Below are positions 28,966-36,876 of a stretch of DNA of 64,000 nt, piece after piece; positions within the stretch are counted from its first letter, which is position 1; each line of letters begins with the position of its first letter. This stretch comes from Microbulbifer guangxiensis (GTDB lineage: Bacteria; Pseudomonadota; Gammaproteobacteria; Pseudomonadales; Cellvibrionaceae), in the NCBI RefSeq assembly GCF_021729075.1, contig NZ_JAJSAQ010000001.1, positions 629,997-693,996 of the forward strand, given 5' to 3'. The notes beneath the pieces were generated by a model. It saw only the letters and a program-made list of their open reading frames with translations. It ran no database searches and was not told the origin of the DNA. The position numbers were made by a program, and so were the translations under genes.

Positions 28966-29732
28966 GCGGTGGCCTCCACTGAGTTGGGTGTGATTTCCCC
29001 GCCGGCTGATGCTTCGACCGCGGATTGCGGTGGCTTGACGAAGTAGAGCACGGTACTTTTACCCAGCAGCGGATTCAGCAGCTTTTCCAGCCAGCGGGTG
29101 AGCCGCGGCCTTTCCATCAGGTCCCACACCAACAGGCGGTGGTAGGCAGCCACGAGTCGTGACTCCGGTCGGCGCCAGAAAAGGCATTTCAACCACCAGT
29201 AGGGTGCGTGCAGTGCATGGGCCCGGTGACGGGCAAAAAAACGGTGCCCGAGGGATTCGATACTGCCCCGCAACTGGCGCTCCCGGAAAATACGGACATG
29301 GCCACCCTCTACCTGGTGGTATTCCTCACTGAGCTGCCAGCAGACCCACTCGGGGAAGAAACTGGGCACACTGGCGGCAAAGATGCCCGCGGGCTTCAAT
29401 ACGCGATCGATTTCCGCCAGCACTGGCTGGTAGTCCTCGATGTGCTCCAGCACCTCAGAGCAGATCACCACATCGAAAGTGTCGTCAGCAAACGGCAGTG
29501 CCATGCCGTCTGCCACACTCAGCAACAAACGTCCGGCCACCTGGCCGCTCTCGGCGAACGGTTGGGCCCGTTCCGACGCAGTTGCCACATCCTTGATATT
29601 CAGGTCCACGCCAAACACTTCCACCGCATCCGTGAGCCACAGATGGATGGCATGTCGGCCCTCACCACATCCCAGGTCCAGCACCCGCTGGCCGGCTTGT
29701 AACTTCAGGTGAAAGGGATCCACGGTTATCAT
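28962..29732 (-). CDS. Class I SAM-dependent methyltransferase
   Basis: 256 residues. The SAM-binding motif VLDLGCGEGRHAIHLWL is followed by VFGVDLNI, VADGMALPFADDTFDVVIC and SEVLEHIEDYQPVLAEIDRV. The C-terminal third is basic and hydrophobic (HALHAPYWWLKCLFWRRPES), suggesting membrane contact. It overlaps the upstream glycosyltransferase by 1 base and the downstream toroid gene by 4, so the three are translated as one unit. The acceptor, a glycolipid or polysaccharide by context, is inferred. Confidence 0.83.
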   Translation of the reverse strand: MITVDPFHLKLQAGQRVLDLGCGEGRHAIHLWLTDAVEVFGVDLNIKDVATASERAQPFAESGQVAGRLLLSVADGMALPFADDTFDVVICSEVLEHIEDYQPVLAEIDRVLKPAGIFAASVPSFFPEWVCWQLSEEYHQVEGGHVRIFRERQLRGSIESLGHRFFARHRAHALHAPYWWLKCLFWRRPESRLVAAYHRLLVWDLMERPRLTRWLEKLLNPLLGKSTVLYFVKPPQSAVEASAGGEITPNSVEATA

Positions 29733-31069
29733 CAGGCAGCCTCCGCGGAATCGACCTGCCCGGCCGGCTGCCGCCCGGGGACTGCCTCAGGTGCCCCCTC
29801 TATCAATCCACGGTAATAGCGCGTGAGCTGCTCGGCAGCGAGCTTCCAGGAGAACTGCTGCAAGATACGCGCCCTGCCCCGATCACCCAACCGGGCCCGC
29901 AGGTCCGCGTCCCTTAGCAACTGGCGCAGTGCCCCGGCCAGCGCATCGCTGTCGCCGGCAGGAACCACGATGCCCGCATCGCCGACCACCTCGGGCAGCG
30001 CACCCCCATCAGTGGAAACCACCGGCACCCCGCAGGCCATGGCCTCCCCGGCCGGCAAGCCGAAGCCCTCGTAGAGCGATGGACAGGCCACAACCGCGGC
30101 CTGGGCGTAAAAATTCACCATGTCTTCATTGGAGATACCACTGACGAACTGCACACAGTCACGCAACTGCAAACGCTCCAGCAACGCTTCGGTATCGCCG
30201 CCCTCCTGCAGGCTCCCCACGACCAGAAGTTCCACACCAGGGATTTCCTTTCGCAGCCCCGCCACGGCCTCGAGCAGAAAGCGCAGTCCCTTGAGCGGCT
30301 GATCGGCCGAGGCTGTGGTCATGATACGGAACGGACGCGGCTCGATGTCCGGCCGGGGGCGAAACAGTGTGGTGTCGATACCGTTGTGTACGAGGCTGAT
30401 CCGCTCGGGCCGCACCCCGAACTGCTCGACGATATCCCGGCGCGACTGCTCCGAGACAGTGACGATGTTGCGCAGGCGCCGGGCAACCCGGGTCTGCATG
30501 TGCAGGAAGTTGTGCCAGCGACGCACCAGCAACCGGTAGCGCCAGTCCGGCGCCGCATCCAGCGCCAGCTGGCGATCACGGGTGATGGGATGGTGGATGG
30601 TCGCAACAACCGGCAGTCCCATGCGCTCGATGTCGAGAAGGCCGTAGGCGAGGCACTGGTTGTCATGCACGATGTCGTATCGCTGTCCATGCCTGTGCAG
30701 GTACCTGGCCACCCGGCGACCGAAGGTATAGGGTTCTGCAAAGCCGCCGGTGAGTTTGCTCCACCACTCGAAGAAATCGGTCCAGGAAAGCAGGTGCCGC
30801 CAGCGCAATGCCCGGGTCGGGTTTTCGCATTCGAACAGGTTGAGCCCCGGCATCTTGATGAGATTGACCCGGGGATCCAACTGGGGATAGGGCTGGCCGG
30901 AGATGACGTCCACTTCGTGCCCCGCATCCACCAGGGCCTTGCTGAGATAGTGCAGGTAGACGCCCTGCCCCCCACAATAGGGGTGGCTGCGGTAACCGAG
31001 CAGGCAGATACGCAAGGGCCGCGTTTCAGCGGCGATGGGACCGTCGGCAAAATTCCCCAGGGCGGTCAT
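29732..31069 (-). CDS. GT4-family glycosyltransferase
   Basis: 445 residues, GT-B fold. The N-terminal domain has LLGYRSHPYCGGQGVYLHYL, the usual glycine-rich acceptor-side loop. The donor domain has IMTTASADQPLKGLRFLLEA, LLVVGSLQEGG and the EX7E motif ACPSLYEGFGLPAGEAMACG. It is first of a three-gene operon with a methyltransferase and an alpha/alpha-toroid protein. The trio with the facing second methyltransferase suggests synthesis of a methylated glycan or glycolipid. Confidence 0.88.
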   Translation of the reverse strand: MTALGNFADGPIAAETRPLRICLLGYRSHPYCGGQGVYLHYLSKALVDAGHEVDVISGQPYPQLDPRVNLIKMPGLNLFECENPTRALRWRHLLSWTDFFEWWSKLTGGFAEPYTFGRRVARYLHRHGQRYDIVHDNQCLAYGLLDIERMGLPVVATIHHPITRDRQLALDAAPDWRYRLLVRRWHNFLHMQTRVARRLRNIVTVSEQSRRDIVEQFGVRPERISLVHNGIDTTLFRPRPDIEPRPFRIMTTASADQPLKGLRFLLEAVAGLRKEIPGVELLVVGSLQEGGDTEALLERLQLRDCVQFVSGISNEDMVNFYAQAAVVACPSLYEGFGLPAGEAMACGVPVVSTDGGALPEVVGDAGIVVPAGDSDALAGALRQLLRDADLRARLGDRGRARILQQFSWKLAAEQLTRYYRGLIEGAPEAVPGRQPAGQVDSAEAA

Positions 31070-31191
31070 GGCTTCCCCGTGTCGTTACTGTTCTGCATTG
31101 GCGGGTGAAACCAAAGAATACACCGGCCCGACAGTGACTGCTAGGCGGAATCCGTCCAACCTTCATGCGAAACCCTCCGCAAGCAGAGCAC

Positions 31192-31222
31192 AAAAAAGCG
31201 AGAGCGCAAAATGCGCTCTCGC
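31192..31222 (-). terminator. Rho-independent terminator of the OmpW gene
   Basis: A perfect 11-bp stem (31198-31208 with 31212-31222) and an AAA loop, followed on the minus strand by six T. It starts 25 bases after the ompW stop. Confidence 0.9.
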
Positions 31223-31246
31223 TCTCGGAACTGCGAATGCCTCAGG

Positions 31247-32098
31247 TCAGAAACTGAACTTATAGCCGACGCCCAGATTAAAGATCCACGGGTCCAGACT
31301 CAGGTCCTCATTGCGTATCCGCACCGGGGTCACCACCGGATCCTCGAAACCTGGCAGATCGGTTTCCGTGTCGAAGCCGATTGAGAACTCCGGTGAGGAG
31401 TCCACGTACATGGCTGATGCGTTGATCACCCAGTTACTCTCGCGACCCAGCACCACATCGACACCGACCTGGGCGGTCCAGCTGAAGTCGCTACCAAAGC
31501 CGATCTTGCCAGCACCCCAGCGATTGTCGTTGTTGAAGACCGGACGGATGAACTGCTCTTCGATATCGGTGTAATTCACACCCAGGCCCACATAGGGCTG
31601 CCACAGGCAGGTCGGGTCCAGGAAATACCAGTCCACGAAGAAACTGGTGAAGTACGAATCGAAATCACCGAGGTCTTGACCAAATTCACCGATGAGTTCG
31701 CCATCAAAGAAGGCATCCGAGAACAACCCGCCTTCAAAACTGACATCATTGGCGTGGTACAGCTCGACCGCCCAGTGATCCATGAAGACGTAAGTGGCGT
31801 TGATAAACCAGCTGGTATCATCATCCAGGCCGACAAATGCCCCCACATCCAGGGGGATCTCCTCGATCACATCTTCCGTCAAGGGATCGTCGACGAAAGT
31901 CGTGATGACGTTGCCCACGCCGTCTTCATCGGGATCGACATAGGCCGCCCCCACGCGCACAGCAAAAGTACCTGCGCCCCAAACAGGCGGGGTCGGCTGC
32001 ATGACGGGGTAACCAGAGGGGCCCGCAAGCGCGGACTGAGCGGCGAGGCCGGCTAAACCCGCCACGGCCATGGGAATGATGAGAGGCTTGAATCTCAT
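31247..32098 (-). CDS. ompW: OmpW-family outer membrane protein
   Basis: 283 residues with signal peptide (MAVAGLAGLAAQSALA) and an eight-stranded barrel pattern: WGAGTFAVRVGAAYVDPDED, TSWFINATYVFMDHWAVELY, CLWQPYVGLGVNYTDIEE and a last strand ending in F (GVGYKFSF). It is longer than E. coli OmpW (about 210) because of acidic loops. OmpW channels pass small hydrophobic molecules. A single gene with its own terminator; it is not obviously tied to the neighbouring operons. Confidence 0.85.
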   Translation of the reverse strand: MRFKPLIIPMAVAGLAGLAAQSALAGPSGYPVMQPTPPVWGAGTFAVRVGAAYVDPDEDGVGNVITTFVDDPLTEDVIEEIPLDVGAFVGLDDDTSWFINATYVFMDHWAVELYHANDVSFEGGLFSDAFFDGELIGEFGQDLGDFDSYFTSFFVDWYFLDPTCLWQPYVGLGVNYTDIEEQFIRPVFNNDNRWGAGKIGFGSDFSWTAQVGVDVVLGRESNWVINASAMYVDSSPEFSIGFDTETDLPGFEDPVVTPVRIRNEDLSLDPWIFNLGVGYKFSF

Positions 32099-32151
32099 GG
32101 GTAACTCCTTGTAACGCTAAATCGCTCCTTCGCCGCAGTCGCGGTTACTTC

Positions 32152-32178
32152 AGTATAGGCAGGGTTTTTTGAATTCAA
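32152..32178 (-). promoter_or_regulatory. Candidate ompW promoter with palindrome TTGAATTCAA
   Basis: On the minus strand, TTGAAT (32178-32173) and TATACT (32157-32152) resemble -35 and -10 boxes with a 15-base spacer, slightly short. The -35 part lies in the 10-base palindrome TTGAATTCAA (32169-32178). It is about 55 bases before the ompW start. Confidence 0.35.
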
Positions 32179-32240
32179 GCAAGGCTCGACTAATAGACAG
32201 GCCAGGGAAAGGAAAAAATTCTGTCAGAAAAATAGCAACC

Positions 32241-32267
32241 AAAAAAAATGCCCGCCAAGAGGCGGGC
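32241..32267 (-). terminator. Rho-independent terminator after the puuA-like gene
   Basis: A 7-bp stem GCCCGCC/GGCGGGC (32250-32256 with 32261-32267), loop of 4, followed on the minus strand by A and a run of eight T. It lies about 160 bases after the stop at 32427, an unusually long 3' untranslated stretch. Confidence 0.8.
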
Positions 32268-32426
32268 CAGGTTTCTCGAACACACTTTCAGGAGGAGAGT
32301 CGTAAGCGCCACTGCGCTTAACCTTAGGTATAGCAGAGGTTTACTCCGCGCTCGCCATCCTGACGCCAAAGCCATCGGGTCGCGCAGGTTTTTTAGGACC
32401 AGTGCGCAACCCGGCAGGGCTGCAAA

Positions 32427-33812
32427 TCACACCCGGTGCAGGTAACTCTGGTACTCCACGTCTGTCACCCGGGAGGCGATCTCCAGTAGCTCCTGGCGCT
32501 TAAGAAGAAGGAAGAGCTCGATAAAGCGCGGATCCAGGTACTTCTGCCAGATAGGGCTCTGCTCGAACCGCCGCAGCGCACCGCTCCAGGTGTTCACCAG
32601 CTGGTCGCTTTCGACCTGGTAGGCATCCCCCGACACCGGCGCCGGGGCTTCCAGGCGGTTCTCCAGACCATAGCAGACCCCGCTGAGGATGGCCGCCAGC
32701 ACCAGGTAGGGGTTCACATCGGCGCCGGCTATCCGGTGCTCGATACGGCGCGCCGCCGGCGGGCTTGCCGGCACCCGCAGGGTGGTGGTGCGATTGTCGT
32801 AACCCCAGCAAAGGTTCAGGGGGGCATGGGAGCTCTCCTGGAAGCGCCGGTAAGAATTGGAGTGCGGCGCAAAAAATGCCATCGCATCGTTAGCCGTTGC
32901 CAGCATGCCGGCAGCAGCCTGACGCAACAGCTCGGAGCCCTCATCCGTGCCATCGTCGAAAACATTGTTGCCTTCGGCATCCACCAGGCTCATGTGCACG
33001 TGCATGCCATTGCCGGCCTGGTCACCAAAAGGCTTGGCCATGGTGCTCACCCGCAGCCCGTGGCTTCGCGCCACGCCTTTGAGCAGGTGCTTGAACAGCA
33101 ACGTCTGGTCGGCCACCTTCACCGGATCGTCACAGTGCAGGAGGTTGATCTCGAACTGGCCCGGGGCGCACTCCGAGAGGATAGAATCCGCCGGGATCCC
33201 CTGGGCCTCACAGGCGGTGCGCACATCGGTAAAGAAGTGGCGCTGGGCATCCAGCTCGGAAAGGTCGTAGACATCCGTGGACGGTACCAGCTCGGCGTCG
33301 TTGTCACTCACCGGACGCGGGCGCGCCAGGTGATCCACATCCTCCCGCAGCAGGTAGAACTCCAACTCGGTTGCCACCACCGCCCGGTAACCCAGCTCTT
33401 CCAGGCGCTTGACCACGCGCTGCAACTGGGTCCGCGGATCGGCATAGAGCGGTGAGCCGTCTGCTTCGAAAAGCTGCATGTGCAGCTGCGCCGTCTTCTC
33501 CCGGTGCCACGGAGCTTCAGACAGGGGGGAGACGGGGACACAGACACCGTCGCTGTCACCGCTGGCAAACACCAGCGGGCTGTCTTCGATGTCACGGCCC
33601 CAGACATCGAGGCTCACCGCGCTACGCGGCATCTGCAGCCCCCCACCCAGCAGTTTTTCCGCAGAATCTGCCGGTAACCACTTGCCGCGGGGAATACCGT
33701 TGATATCGAACACGAAACCCTCGACCCACTTGAGATCGGGGTGCTCCTCCAGGAAGGTCTGGGACTCACTGAGGACTTCAGGGGAAGGGGAAAATTTTTG
33801 TTGTAATGACAT
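32427..33812 (-). CDS. puuA: Glutamine synthetase family protein, probable gamma-glutamylputrescine synthetase
   Basis: 461 residues. Predicted to ligate glutamate to putrescine with ATP, the first step of the Puu route. It has the glutamine synthetase beta-grasp start (GFVFDINGIPRGKWLPADSA), ELEFYLL, the Glu-rich SECAPGQFEINLLH, the ATP signature KPFGDQAGNGMHVHMSL and NRTTTLRVP. A housekeeping GlnA would carry a C-terminal adenylylation site, which is not evident. It sits 68 bases after a putrescine-type aminotransferase gene, which supports the polyamine role. Other amine substrates are possible. Confidence 0.82.
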   Translation of the reverse strand: MSLQQKFSPSPEVLSESQTFLEEHPDLKWVEGFVFDINGIPRGKWLPADSAEKLLGGGLQMPRSAVSLDVWGRDIEDSPLVFASGDSDGVCVPVSPLSEAPWHREKTAQLHMQLFEADGSPLYADPRTQLQRVVKRLEELGYRAVVATELEFYLLREDVDHLARPRPVSDNDAELVPSTDVYDLSELDAQRHFFTDVRTACEAQGIPADSILSECAPGQFEINLLHCDDPVKVADQTLLFKHLLKGVARSHGLRVSTMAKPFGDQAGNGMHVHMSLVDAEGNNVFDDGTDEGSELLRQAAAGMLATANDAMAFFAPHSNSYRRFQESSHAPLNLCWGYDNRTTTLRVPASPPAARRIEHRIAGADVNPYLVLAAILSGVCYGLENRLEAPAPVSGDAYQVESDQLVNTWSGALRRFEQSPIWQKYLDPRFIELFLLLKRQELLEIASRVTDVEYQSYLHRV

Positions 33813-33845
33813 ACATTGCCCGGGAATTTTTACTTGCCATAACGC

Positions 33846-33872
33846 AATGCGGGCACCGGCGGTGCCCGCATT
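33846..33872. repeat. Perfect 12-bp intercistronic inverted repeat
   Basis: The arms 33846-33857 and 33861-33872 are exact complements with a 3-base GGC spacer. It lies between the aminotransferase stop and the puuA-like start. There is no T run on the minus strand, so it is more likely an RNA-stability or attenuation hairpin than a terminator. Confidence 0.7.
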
Positions 33873-33880
33873 CAGCCATT

Positions 33881-35230
33881 CTACGCCAGAGCCTTGGCAG
33901 TATCATCCAGCGCCCGGTGCGCTTTTTCCACCAGCTCGTCCACCTGCTCGGTGGTGATGATCAGCGGCGGCGCGATGATCATGGTGTCACCGGTGGCGCG
34001 CATCACCAGACCGTTCTTGATGCTCATGTCGCGGCAGACGCCGCCGGCGGTGCACTTGTCATCAAAGCGGGCGCGGCTGCCCTTGTCCTTGACCAGCTCC
34101 AGGGCACCAACCATGCCCAGGCTGCGCGCCTCACCGACGATCGGGTGATCCGCCAGCTCCGCCCAGCGCTTGGCCAGGTAGGGACCAGTGTTGTCACGCA
34201 CGTTGTCGATGATCTTGTCGTTGCGCAGGATATTGAGGGTCGCCAGGCCAGCCATACAGGCCGCCGGGTGCGCAGAGTAGGTATAGCCGTGGGTGAACTC
34301 ACCACCCTTGGCCTTGATCACCTCTGCCACACGGTCACTGACCATGGTACCGCCCAGCGGGAAGTAGCCGTTGGTCACCGCCTTGGCGAAGGTCATCAGG
34401 TCGGGCTTGAGACCGTAGTAGTCTGCACCGAACCACTCACCGGTGCGGCCGAAGCCGAAGATGACCTCGTCCATCACCAGCAGGATGTCGTACTTGGCCA
34501 GCACTTTCTTCACTTCCGGCCAGTAGGTCTCCGGCGGAATGATCACGCCACCGGCACCCTGGATTGGCTCGGCGATAAAGGCGGCCACATTGTCGGGACC
34601 CAGCTCCTGAATTTTCTCATCTAGGCAGCGGGCGGCGTGCACACCGAACTCCTCGGGAGACATGTCACCACCTTCGGCGAACCAGTATGGCTGCTGGATG
34701 TGCGTGATGTAGTCCAGGGCCTGGAACTGTTTATGCATACCGCTCATGCCGCCCAGGCTGGCACCACCGATGGTGGAGCCGTGGTAGGCATTTTTGCGGG
34801 AGATGACAATGCGCTTCTGGGGCTGTTCTTTCAGGTCCCAGTAGCGGCGGATGATACGCAGGTTGGTATCGTTGGCCTCGGAACCGGAACCGGTAAAGAA
34901 GACATTGTTCATGCCTGCCGGCGTCACTTCAGCCAGGGCATCGGCCAGCTCGATGGACGGAATGGTGGTGCACTGGAAGAAGCTGTTGTAGAACGGCAGG
35001 GTCTTCAGCTGCTCGTAAATTGCGTCGGCAATCTCGGTACGGCTGTAGCCGAGGTTACAGCACCAGAGACCGGACATGCCGTCGAGCATGCGGTGGCCGT
35101 CGATATCGGTGATATAGGCACCGTCGGCGTTGGTGATTACCCGGGTGCCCTGCTTGCCCAGGTCATGGAAGTCGGTGAAGGGGTGCAGCAGGTGCTCGCG
35201 GTCTTGTTGTAGCAGTTGACTCTTGTTCAT
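33881..35230 (-). CDS. spuC: Class III aminotransferase, probable putrescine:pyruvate aminotransferase
   Basis: 449 residues, PLP fold type I. FFTGSGSEANDTNLRIIRRY, AFIAEPIQGAGGVIIPPE, LLVMDEVIFGFGRTGEWFGA and the lysine region LMTFAKAVTNGYFPLGG are all intact. It looks most like Pseudomonas SpuC, which turns putrescine and pyruvate into 4-aminobutanal and alanine. AGGAG lies 6 bases before the ATG. The puuA-like gene follows. Polyamine catabolism is inferred from the pair; related enzymes accept other omega-amino donors. Confidence 0.85.
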   Translation of the reverse strand: MNKSQLLQQDREHLLHPFTDFHDLGKQGTRVITNADGAYITDIDGHRMLDGMSGLWCCNLGYSRTEIADAIYEQLKTLPFYNSFFQCTTIPSIELADALAEVTPAGMNNVFFTGSGSEANDTNLRIIRRYWDLKEQPQKRIVISRKNAYHGSTIGGASLGGMSGMHKQFQALDYITHIQQPYWFAEGGDMSPEEFGVHAARCLDEKIQELGPDNVAAFIAEPIQGAGGVIIPPETYWPEVKKVLAKYDILLVMDEVIFGFGRTGEWFGADYYGLKPDLMTFAKAVTNGYFPLGGTMVSDRVAEVIKAKGGEFTHGYTYSAHPAACMAGLATLNILRNDKIIDNVRDNTGPYLAKRWAELADHPIVGEARSLGMVGALELVKDKGSRARFDDKCTAGGVCRDMSIKNGLVMRATGDTMIIAPPLIITTEQVDELVEKAHRALDDTAKALA

Positions 35231-35313
35231 CTCTCGCTCCTGGCTTTATCGGTAGAGATACGCGCCGATTCGGCCGGGCCTTGGCTCAGGCCTGCACGGG
35301 GTACCTCCAAATT

Positions 35314-35323
35314 TGTGATCACA
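35314..35323. promoter_or_regulatory. Candidate operator TGTGATCACA upstream of the putrescine genes
   Basis: A perfect 10-base palindrome in AT-rich flanks, 84 bases before the aminotransferase start and 61 bases after the aspA stop. Next to it is a second short palindrome, GGGGTGACCCC (35329-35339). The TGT-N4-ACA form suits a dimeric regulator such as a GntR or CRP-type protein. Unproven. Confidence 0.4.
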
Positions 35324-35384
35324 TTTTAGGGGTGACCCCGCTTCGAGCGCAAGATCTATCGAGCCGGTGGATGAAACTTTAAGG

Positions 35385-36812
35385 TCAGGCGAGCACTTTC
35401 CCCTCCCGCAGAACCGGGCCCAGCATCGCCTCCGGTCGCAGCAGTTTCTCCAGCTCTTCGGGCGTCATCAACTGCTCCTCGATGACCAGCTCTGCCACGC
35501 TGCGCCCCGTCTCCAGCGCCCGCTGGGCAATGGTGGTGGTCTTGCCGTATCCGAGATAGGGATTCAGGGCCGTGACCAGCCCGATGCTCCGCTCAAGGTA
35601 ACTGCGGCATACCGCCTCGTTGGCAGTAATACCGACCACGCAGTCGCGCCTCAGGGACTCCATCGCTGCACCCAGATAGCGGATCGATTCCAGTAGCTTG
35701 TAACCGATCAGCGGCTCCATTACGTTCAGCTGCAGCTGCCCCGCCTCCGCGGCCATGGTGATGGCGGTATCGTTGCCGATAACGGTGAATGCCACCTGAT
35801 TGACCGCCTCCGGAATGACCGGATTCACCTTGCCGGGCATGATGGAAGAGCCTGGCTGCCGCTGGGGCAGGTTGATTTCGTTGAATCCGCAACGGGGTCC
35901 GGATGAGAGCAGGCGCAGGTCGTTGCAGATCTTGGAAAGTTTGATCGCCGTGCGCTTGAGCATGCCCGAGAGAAGGACGAAACCGCCCATGTCCGAAGTC
36001 GCCTCTACCAGGTCTTCGGCGGGCGCCAGCGGTACTCCGCTAACCTCACGCAGGTGGGCAATGGCCAGGTCCCGGTACTCCGCCTCGGTATTCAGGCCGG
36101 TACCAATGGCAGTACCACCCAAGTTGACCTCCATCAGCAACGCCGCCATCTCCCGCAGCCTCGACACCTCCTCACCAATGGTGGTGGCGAAGGCACTGAA
36201 CTCCTGCCCCAGGGACATGGGTACCGCATCCTGCAACTGTGTTCGTCCCATTTTCAGGACCGCGCGGAACTCCAGTCCTTTTTCGGCCAGTGACTCCCGC
36301 AATGCCGCGGTCGAGTGCTCCAGCTGCTGAAGCCCGAAAATCATCGCCAGGCGCAGCGCGGTGGGATAGACGTCATTGGTGGACTGGGACATGTTCACGT
36401 GAATATTGGGATGCAGGTATTCATACTCGCCACGGTTTTGGCCCAGCAGCTCGAGGCTCCGGTTTGCGATCACCTCGTTACTGTTCATATTGGTGGATGT
36501 GCCGGCACCACCCTGGATCATGTCGACACAGAACTCGCTATGCAGCTCACCTGCGATGATTTCATCGCACGCTCTGGCAATAGCATCTGCCTGTGCCTGT
36601 TCCAGCTTGCCGAGATCCCGGTTGGCCCTGGAGCAGGCCTTCTTGACCATCGCCAGGGCGGTCACCAGGTCGGGAAAATGGCTGATGGGGATACCACTGA
36701 TGTTGAAGTTTTCCAGCGCACGTAACGTCTGCACACCGTAATACACCGCCGCTGGCACTTTTCGCTCGCCCAGCAGATCCTTTTCCACGCGATACAGGGC
36801 GGAATCATTCAT
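35385..36812 (-). CDS. aspA: Aspartate ammonia-lyase
   Basis: Converts L-aspartate to fumarate and ammonia; cytoplasmic tetramer of the fumarase/aspartase superfamily. About 475 residues. The signature loop is GSSIMPGKVNP; other conserved parts are DLLGERKVPAAVYYGVQTLR, GGAGTSTNMNSNEV, HVNMSQSTNDVYPTA and MGRTQLQDAVPMSLGQEF. I chose ATG 36812 (GGA 7 bases upstream) over ATG 36818 and the far 36860. It is the last gene of the yfcC-iadA-araC-cyanophycinase run, which places it as the consumer of aspartate released from cyanophycin dipeptides. Confidence 0.9.
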   Translation of the reverse strand: MNDSALYRVEKDLLGERKVPAAVYYGVQTLRALENFNISGIPISHFPDLVTALAMVKKACSRANRDLGKLEQAQADAIARACDEIIAGELHSEFCVDMIQGGAGTSTNMNSNEVIANRSLELLGQNRGEYEYLHPNIHVNMSQSTNDVYPTALRLAMIFGLQQLEHSTAALRESLAEKGLEFRAVLKMGRTQLQDAVPMSLGQEFSAFATTIGEEVSRLREMAALLMEVNLGGTAIGTGLNTEAEYRDLAIAHLREVSGVPLAPAEDLVEATSDMGGFVLLSGMLKRTAIKLSKICNDLRLLSSGPRCGFNEINLPQRQPGSSIMPGKVNPVIPEAVNQVAFTVIGNDTAITMAAEAGQLQLNVMEPLIGYKLLESIRYLGAAMESLRRDCVVGITANEAVCRSYLERSIGLVTALNPYLGYGKTTTIAQRALETGRSVAELVIEEQLMTPEELEKLLRPEAMLGPVLREGKVLA

Positions 36813-36843
36813 AGCCATGTCCAATTGACAGAGGTCGGGGAAA

Positions 36844-36865
36844 GGGACGTGCGGACGCACGTCCC
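36844..36865. repeat. Intercistronic 10-bp inverted repeat between cyanophycinase and aspA
   Basis: GGGACGTGCG (36844-36853) pairs with CGCACGTCCC (36856-36865). The minus strand continues with TTTCCCC only, so termination would be weak. Confidence 0.6.
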
Positions 36866-36876
36866 AGGAAGAGCGT

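Larger units (their letters stand above)
32099..32426. other. Intergenic region between puuA-like and ompW
   Basis: 328 bases without a gene. It holds the terminator at 32241-32267 and, near ompW, a possible minus-strand promoter. The part 32268-32426 between the puuA stop and the terminator shows no other feature to me. Confidence 0.6.

Noticed and set aside
32190..32375. 61-codon minus-strand frame between ompW and puuA
   Set aside because: It runs through the terminator at 32241-32267 and has no ribosome site.
33846..33872. Rho-independent terminator after spuC
   Set aside because: The stem is perfect but the minus strand continues GCGTTATGG without a T run.
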